Shown: positions 26,462 through 39,895 of the stretch, piece after piece
Position numbering within the stretch: position 1 is the first letter of the stretch
Layout of the letters: every line of letters starts with the position of its first letter
Source of the DNA: Liolophura sinensis
Lineage: Eukaryota > Mollusca > Polyplacophora > Chitonida > Chitonidae
DNA: 64,000 bases
Assembly (NCBI RefSeq): GCF_032854445.1
Contig: NC_088304.1
Location: forward strand, 27,287,732-27,351,731
Reading direction: 5' to 3'
Notes under the pieces: generated by a model
Seen by the model: the letters and a program-made list of their open reading frames with translations, nothing else
Databases searched by the model: none
Told to the model about the DNA's origin: nothing
Made by a program: the position numbers and the translations under genes

Positions 26462-26462
<1 letters not shown>
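23610..26462. other. Intergenic: SINE tail remnants only
   Basis: Weak SINE core at about 25842-25875 (ttggttagtgttttacatgg) and a tail at 26015. No gene recognised; this is the downstream flank of beta-helix copy A. Confidence 0.5.
26015..26130. repeat. AAATA/GATCA simple-sequence tract
   Basis: A SINE-like tail (acacgccaatcaaataaata) continues into aaatcaaatcagatcagatc, a tail that seems to have expanded by slippage. Confidence 0.6.

Positions 26463-26535
<73 letters not shown>
26463..26535. repeat. (TA)n microsatellite
   Basis: Uninterrupted TA run just beyond the 3' end of beta-helix copy A. Confidence 0.95.
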
Positions 26536-26537
<2 letters not shown>

Positions 26538-26629
26538 CTTATATGTATATACCCTTATTTCATATTACACAGTATAATATGTTACACCCGTGTTTTACTA
26601 AATGGTTTACTTCAGATGTTTTAAACAGT

Positions 26630-26635
26630 TTTATT
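26630..26635 (-). terminator. Polyadenylation signal AATAAA, beta-helix copy A
   Basis: AATAAA reads on the minus strand 88 bases after the stop codon at 26723. It supports exon 18 as the terminal exon, although a weak donor-like gtgagt lies four codons before the stop. Confidence 0.55.
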
Positions 26636-26722
26636 TCAGTTTGATCTTCATAAAAGCATAGTAGTCATTTCCATGAAGCCTTATCATTTTGATCAAGAGT
26701 CACTATCATCTGGAAATTTGGT

Positions 26723-29700
26723 TCAAACAGACTCACTTCCTTTATACGAGGGCCCGACTGGCAGATGGGGCCCCACATCGGCCATAGTCGGGGGTTGGGG
26801 CACTCCTTTCTGCTGGGCCCAGTCTCCAGCGCCGCACACAAACCGGAAGTCACCAGCATGGAAGTTGTTAAATTCATTGACATGATCAGTCTAGAAAAAG
26901 ATAAAAAAAATTGTTATTAATAATGTGTTATCTATTACTTTGATAACAGCTGGTAAAAAGAAAGGGTTTTTCCGGACAAGTCATTCCTAACGAGCTGTCA
27001 TTATTGAAAACTGGTATACCAATAATCACTAAATAAACTGAATGTGGTATAGAAACCACAGCTTACCTAAATCTTTTACGTCTTCAGAAAGACAACTCTC
27101 TTTTAAAATACAAACAAATGCACACATAGTTGTGTTCTATGCACAAAACATCGGTTCTCCTTCGTCCAGTGTCGCCGTTTAGTCTCTATGGGAGTTTTCA
27201 AAACTGACAGGAAAGTGTGTCCATAACGTCATAATTATACAGGCCAACGCCACTGTTTCAGGAATGGCACTACAGTGAATCAAAAGCACTAGTATCAACG
27301 TCACGAATAGTCACAATAAGACCTAGCAACCATTCGATCATCACACCTTATATTATTTAGCAACGTGGGATTCCTAAGTTGCTCATCCTTCCAAGACAGC
27401 TGTGCTATAGCTTCAAATGAGTTACCGCTTCGGGACCGGTAGATCCAGGAACAATCCTTGATCGATTCACACCTAAGACTTTAAAAGAGGAAGTTGTAAC
27501 TTCCTCGCTTGGCGTTCAGCATGAAGGGGATAGTGCAACGACTGGTTGACCCGTATCAGTATAATGGCTCGGGCGGGGCGGCTTACTTGCCTTTGGTAAG
27601 TCGTCTCAGTGAAGCAGCACTAAATAAAAGAGCAGTGGAAATCCGTCCTGCAACAAGGAGGCACATTACACGTGCATGCACCCTAAGGATTCCTTCGTCG
27701 TCATATGACTGAAAAATTGTTGAATACGACGTTAAACCCCAAGCACTCACTCACTCACTCAAATGAGATTAAACGTGAGGCCAAAATTCAACTGAGAGCT
27801 GGTCAAGTCATATTTAAGAGAATAAAACTGGCATTTCTTAGTACAAGATACAAAAGCTTGGCGATAAACACTGGCACGTAAGCCATTCACTTATCCAATC
27901 CACCACGATTGCGTTTTGAGTTGTGTTTACACAAACACCTTAGGGAGACATGAAGGATACCCGGACACCTACCTCATAGTTATCATGTAAGTTGAAATAC
28001 TCTGTTTTTTGTAGGAATGCCCCATGGTAGTTGATCAAGTGGCGGCTGCCACGGATGATCATGTTCTTGTAGATTTGATTACCTGGTGTTCCAACAGAAC
28101 GTATCACCTTTCATTTGCAGATGTGTACAGGCACATTTCTTACAACAATCTATGTTGTAAAACGTCCAATACATACATGCCAATTTATATTAGAAAATTT
28201 TAATACACTGACTTTGGCTGTGTTTATATAGATTGATTCCATTATGTTTATGTAATTTTAACTGTTTTGAGAGGAATGTATAGATTGTAAAAGCGTCAGT
28301 AATTAATTACCTTCAGGAGCCCCTGGGTGACCTTGATCAATTCGAGCCAATGCTGGGTACTTTTGTGCCCAAATACCAGTTTTATATGGCAGGGCCTGTG
28401 GACAAGGGAAAAACAGACAACTGAATAAACGCCTTGATCAGGTCGATTATTACTACAAATACTAATCAGCGGAAGGTCATGGGTTTCCCCCAAAGCTCTG
28501 CCCGGTTTTTCCTCCCACCATAGTATTTGCCGCCGTCGTATTGAAATATTCTTCAAAATAATTCTAAGTAAATCAATGAATAAATAATAGCGCAAATACG
28601 TTGTTTGGCAAATATACTGTAGGTTGATTTGATTTATCTGGTGTTTTACGCCGTACTCAAGAGTATTTCACTTATACGACGGCGGCCAGCATTATGGCGG
28701 GAGGAAATCAGGCAGAGCCTGGGGGGAAACCACGACCATCCGCAGGTTGCTGCAAGACCTTCCCACATACGGCCGGATAGGAAGCCTGCATGAGCTTGAC
28801 TTGAACTCACAGCGACTGCATTGGTGAGATACTCCAGGGTCATTACACTGCGCTAGGGCGCTAACCAGCTGAGCCACGGAGGCCAATGTGTGTTGAAGCA
28901 GTAATACATAATGCTTTTTCGAAACGAGAAGAAGGTGGAATACAAAAATCCTAAAGTAGTGAGGCCCAATCTTCTATCTTCTGCTGCTATCCGGCTATAC
29001 ATGTAAACGTTGTCCGGGGGCACAAACATACATACCCACTCTAGCATTAACCTTATAGAGGCATATTTTAATCTGAAATCGCTTCTAGATCGCAAGTCTT
29101 CGACAGAGCTGTATGTATACACAGATTCGTCAAAACCGGGTAATACCAAAATCACGTGCAGCTTCACGATATGGCTGAAATATTGACGATGTGTTGTGAA
29201 GTCATAAGATAGCTTTCTTCTAAGATATAAAAACATTACCTAATAGCATCTTTGGCTCCCACTGAGTGACATAAAACCCTATTTCTTTTCTGTCCATGGA
29301 ACCCAAAATCTTAAGACCTTATAGGTAGTTTCATCCGTTGAACTTTAGCAATTTTAGAATGTTACCCGACGCTCCATACTGAATGGAACGCACACGTGCA
29401 CATGAACCAGACATTAAACTGTAACCCGGAGTCAGAATGTCATAATTATCCCCTCCCCTCGATTTAGTGAGGCAGCATACCAAATTAGTATGATCGATTT
29501 GGGGAGCTATATCAGTAGATTCTGGCCTTTAAATGCAGAAGGCTTGGCGGTGAATGAATGTACAGGCGGATGGACAAATCATTAATAAATCAAATGTTCA
29601 TTCAGTCAATCAGGCATTGTTATCACTGTGTAAATTGAGTTTAATAGAATAGAACTGATTACCACAAGTGTGTCATGGAGGGTTTTGTCGTTGCTGTGCC

Positions 29701-32700
29701 CGTTGATGCCCCTCCCGTCCACGTCGATCACCGTTGAGTGGGGATTGAGGAACACGTTATAGCGAGCAATGTTGTCCCGACCGCCCCCTATGTTGAAGTG
29801 AACCTCGTTCTACAAAATAAATTTTATCTTACTTAAAGCATCAGCAACACTTACAGTGACAAGAGATGATATTTAATCGACACTCCGAGACGTTTCAGTG
29901 AGAAATTGACTTCAGCAAGAGTCACGTGGTGAAGCAAATTGTGATGAAAATGGGATACATATCGGATTCAGTGATAAAATTTAAACATAAGTTATTGAGA
30001 AATTACAGTTAGAAAACGTAAATTTAGTGTAGAATGTGACTAATGTGAGGTGAATTTAGTATATATATATATATATATTTTTTTTTGATTGGTGTTTTAC
30101 GCCGTACTCAAGAATATTTCACTTATACGACGGCGGCCAGCATTATGGTGGGCGGAAACCGGGCACAGCCCGGGGGAAACCCACGACGATCTTGCTGACA
30201 GACCTTCCCACATACAGCCGGAGAGGAAGCCAGCATGAGCTGGACTTGAACTCACAGCGACCGCATTGGTGAGAGACTCCTGGGTCATTACGCTGCGCCA
30301 GCGCACTAACCAACTGAGCCACGGAGGCCCCGAATTTAGTTATAGTCGTCCGATTTTGGTAATCAAATCCCGCCTAACCTCGTAGAAAACGTTGCCCTCG
30401 ATGAGAACACTGGAGTATTGGTCGTCCAGCATCACACCACGGACCTCAGCTCCTGGCAAGAACCTAAGCACGTGATGGATATGATTCTCCTTGATCACGT
30501 TACCTCTCTGACAACAAAAAACACAACGTATTTAAAGACGCGATTTGGCTTTGTTATCCGATGGTCAAGACGGGAGATTATATGTGTCCATGACATATGA
30601 GGTTGCAAGAGACGATCATATAACAGCCATGTTATAACAGAATACAGCTAAAAGAGTAAAACCAGACTTCAACGACAGTGTGGTAGGTGGCAAATGGGCA
30701 CACGATATTTTCAATTTATACGAGTAAGCGTATCATTCTACTTGCTCATGGGAATACTCAAAAGATGCTTGAAACGTTTGGCTCAGATAGTATATGAGCA
30801 TACCACGTGACTAAGAAGTTCTCGTTCGTAGTATATGTTGGAACATTACTGATCTCGTGAAAAACTGCTCATTTGTGAAAAGCCCCTGCCAAACTCAACC
30901 ATACAGAGGTTGCCATTTTAGAGACGTAAGATTCTGCGTAACGATCCCCTGACGACAGAAACAACCTACTCAAGACAGCAGACCGGAAATCGTTTACAAG
31001 ACGGCTTCACCCACAAATGTGGCTTAAAATCACTGTAATGAACTAGTTCTATAAAAACTAATTCATTCACTCACAAATGTCCAGTCCCTGCCAGAATGGA
31101 TGGCTCCGCAGTCACTGGTCCCTGTACACAGATTGTGGAGGTGGTTCCGGCGAATCACGTGATCATTACCCTTGCAGTAAAACAATACTATGATTTAAAA
31201 GCGTCGCCCGCAACTGTCTCATAACTTCCATAAAGCCCTGTAAATCAATTTTCTAGCAAATTCGTTTTTCGGAATATGATGTCTACAATAGAATACCTTG
31301 ATTTAATACAAAAGTTGAATAGAAAAGCTCGTCTCTGAAGATTTGTAAAAGATGGCCCTGTTTAATTTCAATGAAAATAATACGCTCGCAACAGGGAAAT
31401 ACATGTAATTATTTCCTATTAGAGTTAGAAAGGGGACTTTTTTTACAGGTATGACCAACCAGGAACAGCAAGAGTCTGGCAAAGGGACTTTATGCATCGC
31501 TTTATTGATACAAAGAAACATCTGGGGAAAATAAAAAAACAATAAAAAAACACCTTGCCGACAGAATCGTTCTCTCTGAACTCACCTTCCACATAATGCC
31601 AGTATAAGGACCGTGGGAGATTTCATTGTGCTGGATGGTAATTCCCACACCAGCTATGTTCACACCATGCATTCCCACAGCAGTGACGCGGGAAAACTCA
31701 AAGATTCGATTGTTCTCGATGACATGACCAGACGATGTCAGCGTTCGCCTGTCTCCACCTGGACAGCATAACAAGACTTTTCCAGCAAAATGATTATATT
31801 AACCTTGTGTCGTTTGATCATAGGAATGGCTTGGGTTTAAACAGACTAAGTGAACCCATAAATGCTGTTAATTTAGTGCTGTTTGAGTGTTTGTTTGATT
31901 GAATTTTAACGTCGCTTTCAACATTATTTCGGTCATATCACGTTGGTTTCTTCTAGCATGCCGGACTCATGCTGACATGTGTATAATGCTGCCTCACTGG
32001 AACGCCATGCCCAAGACACCAGAGATGACGCCCATCATAGTCACATTTTTCAGACAACGGACAAGCCAGTACCTTACCATTGATCGATAATCCACCATCT
32101 GTGTCGTGAATATCACATTGTCGAATTGTCACATTAGACCCCGACAGGTGCATACCATACGAACCTAGGCGAGAAACAAAGTCTCAAAAGTGCACATAGA
32201 GTCTGAGAGGAAATACACAGAACGATAATTTCCAAATACTACAGTGATCCTAAGTGTTTAGAGCAAAACACATAGCGAATGTAGGAATTAGAAAACGACC
32301 TGTATAAAACAAACACAACGAGAATTGTACCTGTGTTTCGTATTTCGATCCGTTCAAAACTACACGATGATAAATGTGATCCATCAACGCCATAGTGACG
32401 CGTGTTTTCGAAAATCAAGTCTTGGAAAACGATGTTCGACGCGCCCGACATCCTGGAATTATACAGGAATTAAATCTACATTACAACATAAACATGCAAA
32501 GTGTCAATAGGCGAGTTTCCGGTTACAACTCTTATTGGTAAAAGTCAAAAAGTCCGCCTGTCACCTTTTACTGATCGCATTTAAAATGACATAGGCGTAT
32601 GGAAAAGATAGGCAACGTTTACTTATAGCATTTACTATAACATAGGTTTGTGGAAAAGTCTCATATAAGGTTACTTAGAGTACAACTGAGGAGAAAATTG

Positions 32701-35700
32701 AGGCACTGAACGTATGTGAATCTGAGAAATTTCTAAAGGAATGAAGTGTCATCTATGCCTGTAGAACACAATGAGATAAGCCATCGGTAAATTAATGCCA
32801 ACAAAGGCTGCCTATCGTTTTCACGAGTCACATGATACCGTAGGACTGTTTTTGCCTTTAACGACAAAAGTTCGAACTCGAAACTCCTCTACTGATGCCA
32901 TGAAAGGCCAACCCTTATGTGTCATTGATTATTGACATTTGTGAATCTTTTTCTCCTACTACTGGGTCAGGCTTATCTGAATGCAAATCTATAGCATTTT
33001 TGACATATTTATCTCACTGATGGTTTTCAGAGTAATCGTACTGACTGGAGGCTCCTGGGTCATTACGCCGTGCTGACGTGCTAACCACTTCGGCCACGGA
33101 GGCATTTCTTGACATATTTATCTCACTGGTGATATATTAGTTGTATTATATTTGTCAAAACTTGTAAAAATGCATAAAACCAAAATATACATAATCAAGT
33201 CCTAATATATATTTACTGGAACAATGTGTTGATCATTGAGCCGTAGATGACGTCATTCGTGGACACAACACCGTTGTGTTCCGGCGGCCACAAGTACAGA
33301 ATACCGGATGTTCTGTCTATGTAATACTCTCCCTGTAAAAAGTGAACGACGAGGCAAAAACCCAGTCTCTGACTTAAAGCATGAAACCCAGATCTTGGGA
33401 TATGACCAGCTAGTTGTGGCAAACTGTCGAATAACTGCTCTTTCATTTGACTGAGCTGCTCAATTAGGGCGGCAAAACATGTAAAATATTATTGCTATTT
33501 ATTTACCATTACGCTGGGAAATAAAACCAGTTAAGTGTATTAAAACATCTGGTATTAATAATTGTTCATTCTTATTTCCTGTCATATAAATCACCCAAGG
33601 CATGTGCAATTATCATTAAAGTGAGTAACGAAGTCAATTATTAGTCAGTTATTTAAATGAGTTTGCTGAAATCTGTGTATCTCACTGGCTGGTCCAACTC
33701 GGAGAGCGCGTTAAAAACGCTGAAATATCCTCCCTGCTGACTGTAGCCGGCATGAGCGCCCATTTGGTAGTGTCCTGATGAGACAATTCAATACATGACC
33801 TGAATAATGTCCCAAACTGCTTGTACCACGTATCATGACGACATTGAATAGTGTACGTTGCGTGTCTATACGTTTCAGTGAGAATGTGTTTGTTTATTTG
33901 AATACCCATTCATCCTAGAAAGAGCTTGCCTTTTAGTTTCTAGGTTTCGTGAGCGGTGGTTTGAAAACTATTCTCAGACAGGGAATTTTCAAGATCATTA
34001 ATGATCTCTCGCGTGGTCTAACATTAAGTTTAATGGAGACCACTTGCTTCACACTAACATGACATACACCACACGTGCATGGAGCGATCCGCAGAAAATT
34101 GGCAAAAACTGATTTCTCCGATTCCATCTGTCCATGAAAGTGGTCCCCATGAGATAAGTGGAAATTCATGAGTATGGCGATAGAAAGCAATCAAATAAAT
34201 ATATAGATAAATCCTTCAAATGGTTTTAATTGAATGAAATTAACCATTGAAGATGAAAACGTTTTGTAGCCAAGCAATATCTCAGAAAGTAATTAAACAA
34301 ATGTATCTAAAGCTTACTTTATACAACTCAGCTGTTAAGTATTCTTTTCGCGAGTATTGAAATGTCAGTGTTATATTTTAAGATTTTAGATTTCATATTG
34401 GTAGGTATTAAACCGGTGGTAAAAACGTGTTGTTCCCTCGACCGGTATTTACCTGTCCGGAATCCGTAGCGAGTAGTTGTTTCCAAAGTAATGAGTCGCT
34501 TAGACGTGTCAATGCTAGCGACCTTGCCGGCGTCGTCCGCCCAACTCCAATACCTGCAAACACCATTTGTGATAATAAATTGTAACTAGCATCAATACAC
34601 TTTTGCCTAATTCTGCTTAGGCCTTAGGTGCTAGGAGGGGCGCGTATACATAGTTACTTTTTTAATGTGTTCAAGAGAAATTAGAATACAACCCTAATTA
34701 AGGAAAATTGATAAATTACCCGATAACACCGGTGACACGTGTGGCGATTTGCCAACTGTCACACTATCCTCACTGCTCTGCTTTCACTCTTTATGCTGTA
34801 GTCTTTTATATCCTTTGCAGCAGAGATCAGATAACATGACACGCCATTAGCCTAGGTTTGCTTGCTGACAAAACTCGAAACCATTGACCAATAGAAATTC
34901 GTATAACATCCAATCCAAGGTACACACAAACAAAGCACACTTTTCTCATAACTGGACTACCTTACCAAAATCCGTACACCCACAGGTCCGATTCCTGCTT
35001 CCATTTCTCCGCTCGGTTGCCTACCGTACTTGCGTATCCAAACCTTTTCCCTTCTCTCCCATCCGGAACAGACACGACGTTGATATAGGAGCCCTCAGTT
35101 AAATAGTACAACATGATTATTTCCAGGGTAGACCAAGATTTTAATCCATAATTAAAGAACGGCCACATTATGATAAATTATTCTGTAAAGTTTATCTCTT
35201 TTGTGTATCTGTAGCAGTTATCTATCTGGTCCGTTGTACTAGCTGGGGGCTTTCTAGAGGTTGACATAAAAGAGAAAAGACGATGTGAAAAATGCATCCC
35301 CAATCCCTACCCCCGGCCAAAAACCATTGAAGAGGGCAAAAACACGCAAAACAGGTAAAATCCGTTCATAAATAGTAGTTGTAGTTGTTTTTACCTTGGA
35401 ATTGAATAAATCATATATATACTGTAACTGGAGAGAAACCATAAGATCAATATCAGAAGGCACTGTCATTACAGATTTAATAAGCTAACAACCGTATCAT
35501 CCTTTGTATTTTTTAATTTTTTTTTTTTGGATTTCATTAAAGCTGTGTTCACACATTGCGAGTTTTCGTACTGAAAATAGGACAAATGCTTTTTTATAAG
35601 CAATGTCCAAACAAAGCTTGCCTTCAAATGCAACAACCGTACGACATGGCGCAAGTTTTAGCTTCACTGGACCCGACCATTTCGACGGGTGGACTTGACA

Positions 35701-38496
35701 ATCGTACCGTGTAAACACGACCTCAAACAAGTAGAGCACTGAACGTGTTTAAGAACACCTCAAGTCCACAACACATGCAGTACTGTACTACTCACATCAT
35801 TAGGCCATCGTGCAACACGGAGAGGCTTACTGTTGTAGAAAATCTCCATGGGTGCCTCTCGGGATTTATAAAACCCGAAACGTGACGTGACACCGAGCTG
35901 TGGGACGGTGATACCGGCATCTGCAAACCTCAACTGACGCACCTGGAAGCAAAACAATTAAATAGTTAGACAGGGATGGACTTTTGGATCACGTCGTTTT
36001 CACACAATGCTTGTTTTATTGCAGGAAAATTGTCTTTAGTAAAGCGGAGGGGAAGTTTTGTTAAATCACTATCTTACCCAGTCAAATGACATGGCCATAA
36101 TTGGTATGCTATTTTGTGTTCTTTTTGTTAATATTCTGACGATCCACACTTTTTACGAGAAGGTTTAACAACAACACACGTGTAAGTCTATAACTATTGA
36201 CAAACGAATGTATAGAGAAAGGAGAACAACGACTGTCCAGACCTTATCTGGATAAAGCAATGTATTACAAGCGACTGCTAGATATGAGGTAAAGCGTCAC
36301 AATTAAGCAACCACTTATCTATTCTGTTCCACTTTGAAGATTATATCGGTAAAGTGGACCAGCATAATTAAGTAGCAGCAATTGTTCTATAAAAATCTTT
36401 TAGTGATATTCAGGACCGAAATAGTTTTACTTCACCTTTGAATGCGCTACAGCCGGAATACGCTGAAGCACATGCGCGTCTGTCACCGGATGGAACAAAT
36501 GCGGATCTAATCGTTTCCCTCCTGTCTTATAAAGGAAAAGTGCGAATGGAAATGTTGAATTCAAACATTACACGATTTTACTTGGAACATGTCACTGAGG
36601 ATTCATTGGACTATATAAAACGGAATAGTCTTTCCACCACCACAGAGAACTGTTGACGCTTGCATGAACTCCTTAATTTTGTTTACTTAATATATTTTAT
36701 TTGCTCTTTGGTGGTTTTTGCTGAACATTGTTTTGAAAATTGCTCTTGCGATTATTAATCCGGAACATTTATTATGGTTGGCGCTTGGTATACGAATGTC
36801 AGTTTCGACGCCTAGATTTTGTGACGACGTGTCAGATAAGTGTGGTATACTTACCACATGGGCTTGCTCCTTGTTGTAAAATGAACGTATTGTGACATGG
36901 AACCCATACTTCTTTGTCAAGGAGATTGTCTGGGACAAATCGTAGTATCCTTTGCGCAGTTCAATGAAAACTCCTGTCGAATACAGTATTCTCGTATTTT
37001 CACCACCAAGATAACGATACTTCACAGGACTGTTTGGTTTCAAAATGTAATCGGGTGCCAAAGTCTTTATCCCTTGGAGAAAAGGCTAAAGTGATATAGT
37101 GGCAGTTGACCTGGTTTGCTATAATAAATTATAACACTTTTCCAGGATATTAGAATCTTATCGCAAGGTCCGGAGGATAACACATCGTAAATGTGCTAGA
37201 ACCATTGTGTAATTTCATTTAAAGAAGGTTTCATTCATGCAGTGTTAAAAACATCACTATAGTATTCTAAGGACCTGGAGAAGACCTTTAGTGCAAACAA
37301 TTCTCTTTATTCTAAATACATTTGAAAAGTAGACCAGTTCAGAGTTAATGATCGAGGGCGAATGAGAAAACTTTGCATTGTTACAGGTTAGGATTTCTCT
37401 GGAAATGACTGCTCTATTTATGAATTTAATACCTTAAATGTAGTTCACAGAAAATAAGAATTAGACTCTAACTCGTTGGTAAAACTCTTACTATTCCCCT
37501 TCACATCGACGTCGTCTAACCGAGCAATTGCTTTCTCTAACGTCTTCAGAGGATGGGTCAACCTGAAATAAGAAGTCCGAGCGTGAGGTTCAGTGAAGGA
37601 GACCTGAAAATTGTTGACGATCAGAATTACTGGGAACCTTTCCCACGTGTGATGCATGGATATACAAATCATAGTGATAAAACACAAAAGATCTTCAAGG
37701 AAGGTAAGACAGCATAGACGGCCAGACGAGAGCAGTTAAAGGTTTATTGTCCCCAAGCTCCAGAAACAGTGAACACTTTAGAATCTACCATCTCTCTGTC
37801 CAAGGACGTATTTATTACTCACACATCGTGGATTCAATACGATACAGAACCCTAAAACACTGTTACATGAATCCGTGGTGTCAATATCACTTCCGACTTT
37901 AAAATAGCGTCAACTGGAGGACGAAAAAAGCACGTGTTGCATGTTGCGGACTGACAGCACTGAAATCAAGTCTACCATTTTATGTTGGAAGACTCGATGG
38001 ACTGCGGCGGTTGGATATAAATAAAGAATCTGTTGTACGTTGATGATTGAGAACAATGAAATTTTCATCTTTCTCCCAGCGTAAAGCCGCCTTTACATCG
38101 TGCAAGCTGTATGCACTCGATAGATGAATTAAACTAGACAAGTACGTTTACCACGATGCGCCAACACAAACCAATTGTCTATTTCTACAATTGTAAAATA
38201 ATAGCGTTTGTCCTGTTTCATTTCGACCAAGCGAATATGGTAGCTTCATACGGTGAGTCGCAAGGTGTGAACGCGGCTTTAGCATGGGACGTTTTAATTC
38301 TGTCAAGTGCGAGCAATAAAATTTTGGGGGCAACAATAAAGGCCCACGATGGTATATGCTCAAGTGTTTATGCACGTAGAATGTATATTTACCCGTCATT
38401 ATTGTCAGATCCCGTTGGCTGCACAATAAGGTGGATATCCTTGCCGAACGCTGAAGACAGGAAGGCGCCGATGACAAGAAGCTGAGACAGCATCAT
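26723..38496 (-). CDS. Secreted right-handed parallel beta-helix protein, copy A (18 exons, 693 aa)
   Basis: Exons on the minus strand: 38496-38393, 37562-37492, 36973-36855, 36525-36436, 35942-35796, 35093-34966, 34553-34453, 33774-33686, 33332-33217, 32452-32331, 32164-32078, 31758-31586, 31170-31075, 30507-30379, 29809-29663, 28395-28311, 28082-27973, 26890-26723 (stop TGA). Every phase matches; 2082 nt. Residues 1-18 form a signal peptide (MMLSQLLVIGAFLSSAFG). The mature start VQPTGSDNNDG then HPLKTLEKAI is the N-terminal signature of pectin-lyase-fold proteins. Later landmarks: ARWPND (end of exon 5), WSWADD (exon 7), GEYYIDRTSGILYLWPP (exon 9), beta-helix rungs in exons 10-13 (LSSCSFERIEIRNTG, VTIRQCDIHDTDGG), VRGVMLDDQYSS (exon 14), GGGRDNIARYNVF with DGRGING (exon 15) and PYKTGIWAQKYPALARI (exon 16). 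This order resembles bacterial secreted beta-helix proteins thought to act on polysaccharides. An extracellular carbohydrate-binding or -cleaving role is inference; no catalytic residue is assigned. Confidence 0.9.
27422..27758 (+). mobile_element. Second SINE family, 5'-truncated, with 9-bp target-site duplication
   Basis: It starts within the tRNA-like head (ccgcttcgggaccggtagat) and runs to the CACTCACTCACTC tail. TCAAATGAG flanks it at 27413-27421 and 27759-27767. It lies in intron 17 of beta-helix copy A. Confidence 0.82.
28466..28590 (+). mobile_element. SINE fragment, 5'-truncated
   Basis: Body (ggtcatgggtttcccccaaa) to core and an AAATAAAT-type tail, within intron 15 of beta-helix copy A and 5' of the full SINE at 28622. 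Confidence 0.7.
28622..28884 (-). mobile_element. tRNA-derived SINE, full length
   Basis: All parts of the family consensus are present, with the head at 28884. It sits in intron 15 of beta-helix copy A in the same orientation as the gene. No clear target-site duplication. Confidence 0.82.
30061..30331 (-). mobile_element. tRNA-derived SINE, full length, with 9-bp target-site duplication
   Basis: Complete element in intron 14 of beta-helix copy A, flanked by GAATTTAGT at 30052-30060 and 30332-30340. Its 3' tail has expanded into a short TA run followed by T residues. Confidence 0.85.
31880..32077 (-). mobile_element. Fourth dispersed element sharing the SINE 3' core
   Basis: The low-coordinate end (tttgattgaattttaacgtc, gctttcaacattatttcggt) is the common SINE core read in reverse, followed by a body (gctgcctcactggaacgcca) not seen in the other families. 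It lies in intron 11 of beta-helix copy A and abuts exon 11's donor. Confidence 0.5.
33041..33104 (-). mobile_element. SINE head fragment
   Basis: Only the tRNA-like 5' part remains (ctcctgggtcattacgccgt ... ggccacggaggc). It lies downstream of exon 9 of beta-helix copy A. Confidence 0.6.
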
Positions 38497-39480
38497 CACA
38501 AAACCACTTGTCTGGCAAAATCCTCTCGCTAAAACCTAATGTATCGTTACCTGAGAAATTTGGGTCATAATTTTAGAGCCACAGCTAAGAGATAAATCTC
38601 AGTCCTCAAGGTCGTGGATCGAGGCCAGGTGTTAGCTGACGTTAATCCAGGTCATTAAGCGGTGTATTAATTGGATACGTTCAAAAGAATTATGTGTAGA
38701 TACAATTATAGCTATTTTCTAAATTTTTGCCAAAATATGAATAACGCATCATTTGTGTAATACAGATTTTACAGATGTCAGATCTGCAGCACAGTTTTCA
38801 TGGGAGAATGTAAAGAAGTAGATTAGTCGAGCAATATCTGTCCCTTGATAAGATAAAGACGTGTACAAATGACCATAGATTTAGCTCCGGTATTGTACTA
38901 AGCAAATTTGTTAAGATGCCAATCATCAAGGTGCTTTTTTTTCTTACAGTGTACTTATTAATAACCAGTTCAAGGGTCAGTGTCCCAGGTTAGTAAAGTT
39001 TAAGCTTAGAATAAAACTGCACTAGGGTAAACTGGTAAAGTGCCGTACTTAATTAACCTACTCATCCGATACACTGTCGTTTGAAAAAAATTCTCTTCTT
39101 GCTTTTCTGGCTCTAAATCCTTTATGTCTGTACGCTAATGAAAGTTCCTCCAAGGGGTTGTATCATGTTCAAATCTTGTATAGTTTTATAGTACTTATAG
39201 GATTTTATAAGCAGACGAAATAATAATGGTATGCAAACCAGGGATTCGGTTTTATATGATATATTCCAAGAAGGAAAGTTTTCCCGTTTCTCGCCAGCAA
39301 TGAAGATTTAAAACATAATAATTCAAACTATCTTTTTGTTCAGTTCGTGAAATCCTAATTTTGCATGTACATGTATGTTAGTACCAGTTTAGAATATAAC
39401 AATCTAAGCTGATTTAAAAGTGTAGAAATGACCCTCAGTTTTAGACAGAACCATGTGTTATTACAAAATATACTATAATG

Positions 39481-39540
39481 CTGGCCGCCGTCATGTAAGT
39501 GAAATTTTCTTGAGTACAGCAAAATTAAGTTAACACCAGT
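39481..39540 (+). mobile_element. SINE 3' fragment
   Basis: A short core remnant (ggccgccgtcatgtaagtga) ending in aacaccag, between the two beta-helix genes. Confidence 0.5.
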
Positions 39541-39653
39541 TTAGTAAATAATTAAATAAATTACAAAATAAAATACATTTTGAGGGCAGTATTTTCTTTT
39601 AGATTTCATAAAGACCTGTATGAATTTTGTAGATATACCAGGGTTATACATAC

Positions 39654-39813
39654 TTTATTTATTTATTTATTTGATAGGTATTTTACGCCGTACTCAAGAA
39701 TATTTCATTTATACCACGGCAGTCAGCATTATGGTGGGAGGAAATTAAAATTTGTCCAATGTCCCATTGGACGAGAGGCTCCTTGCGTGCTAACACCCAT
39801 TGGCCACGCAGGC
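39654..39813 (-). mobile_element. SINE with internal deletion
   Basis: Tail and core (ggtattttacgccgtactca) are joined directly to a degenerate head (ggccacgcaggcc), with the body replaced by a short unrelated segment. Confidence 0.65.
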
Positions 39814-39895
39814 CGATTATGTATACGTGTGATCGACCATATGCTTCCTGTGGTTATTATCTGTGAAGTCGGACTGACTCGAACCTGTTGGTTTT

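Noticed and set aside
38156-38485. Overlapping 109-residue frames on both strands
   Set aside because: Only the signal-peptide exon at 38496-38393 is supported by homology to copy B; the rest is upstream intron.
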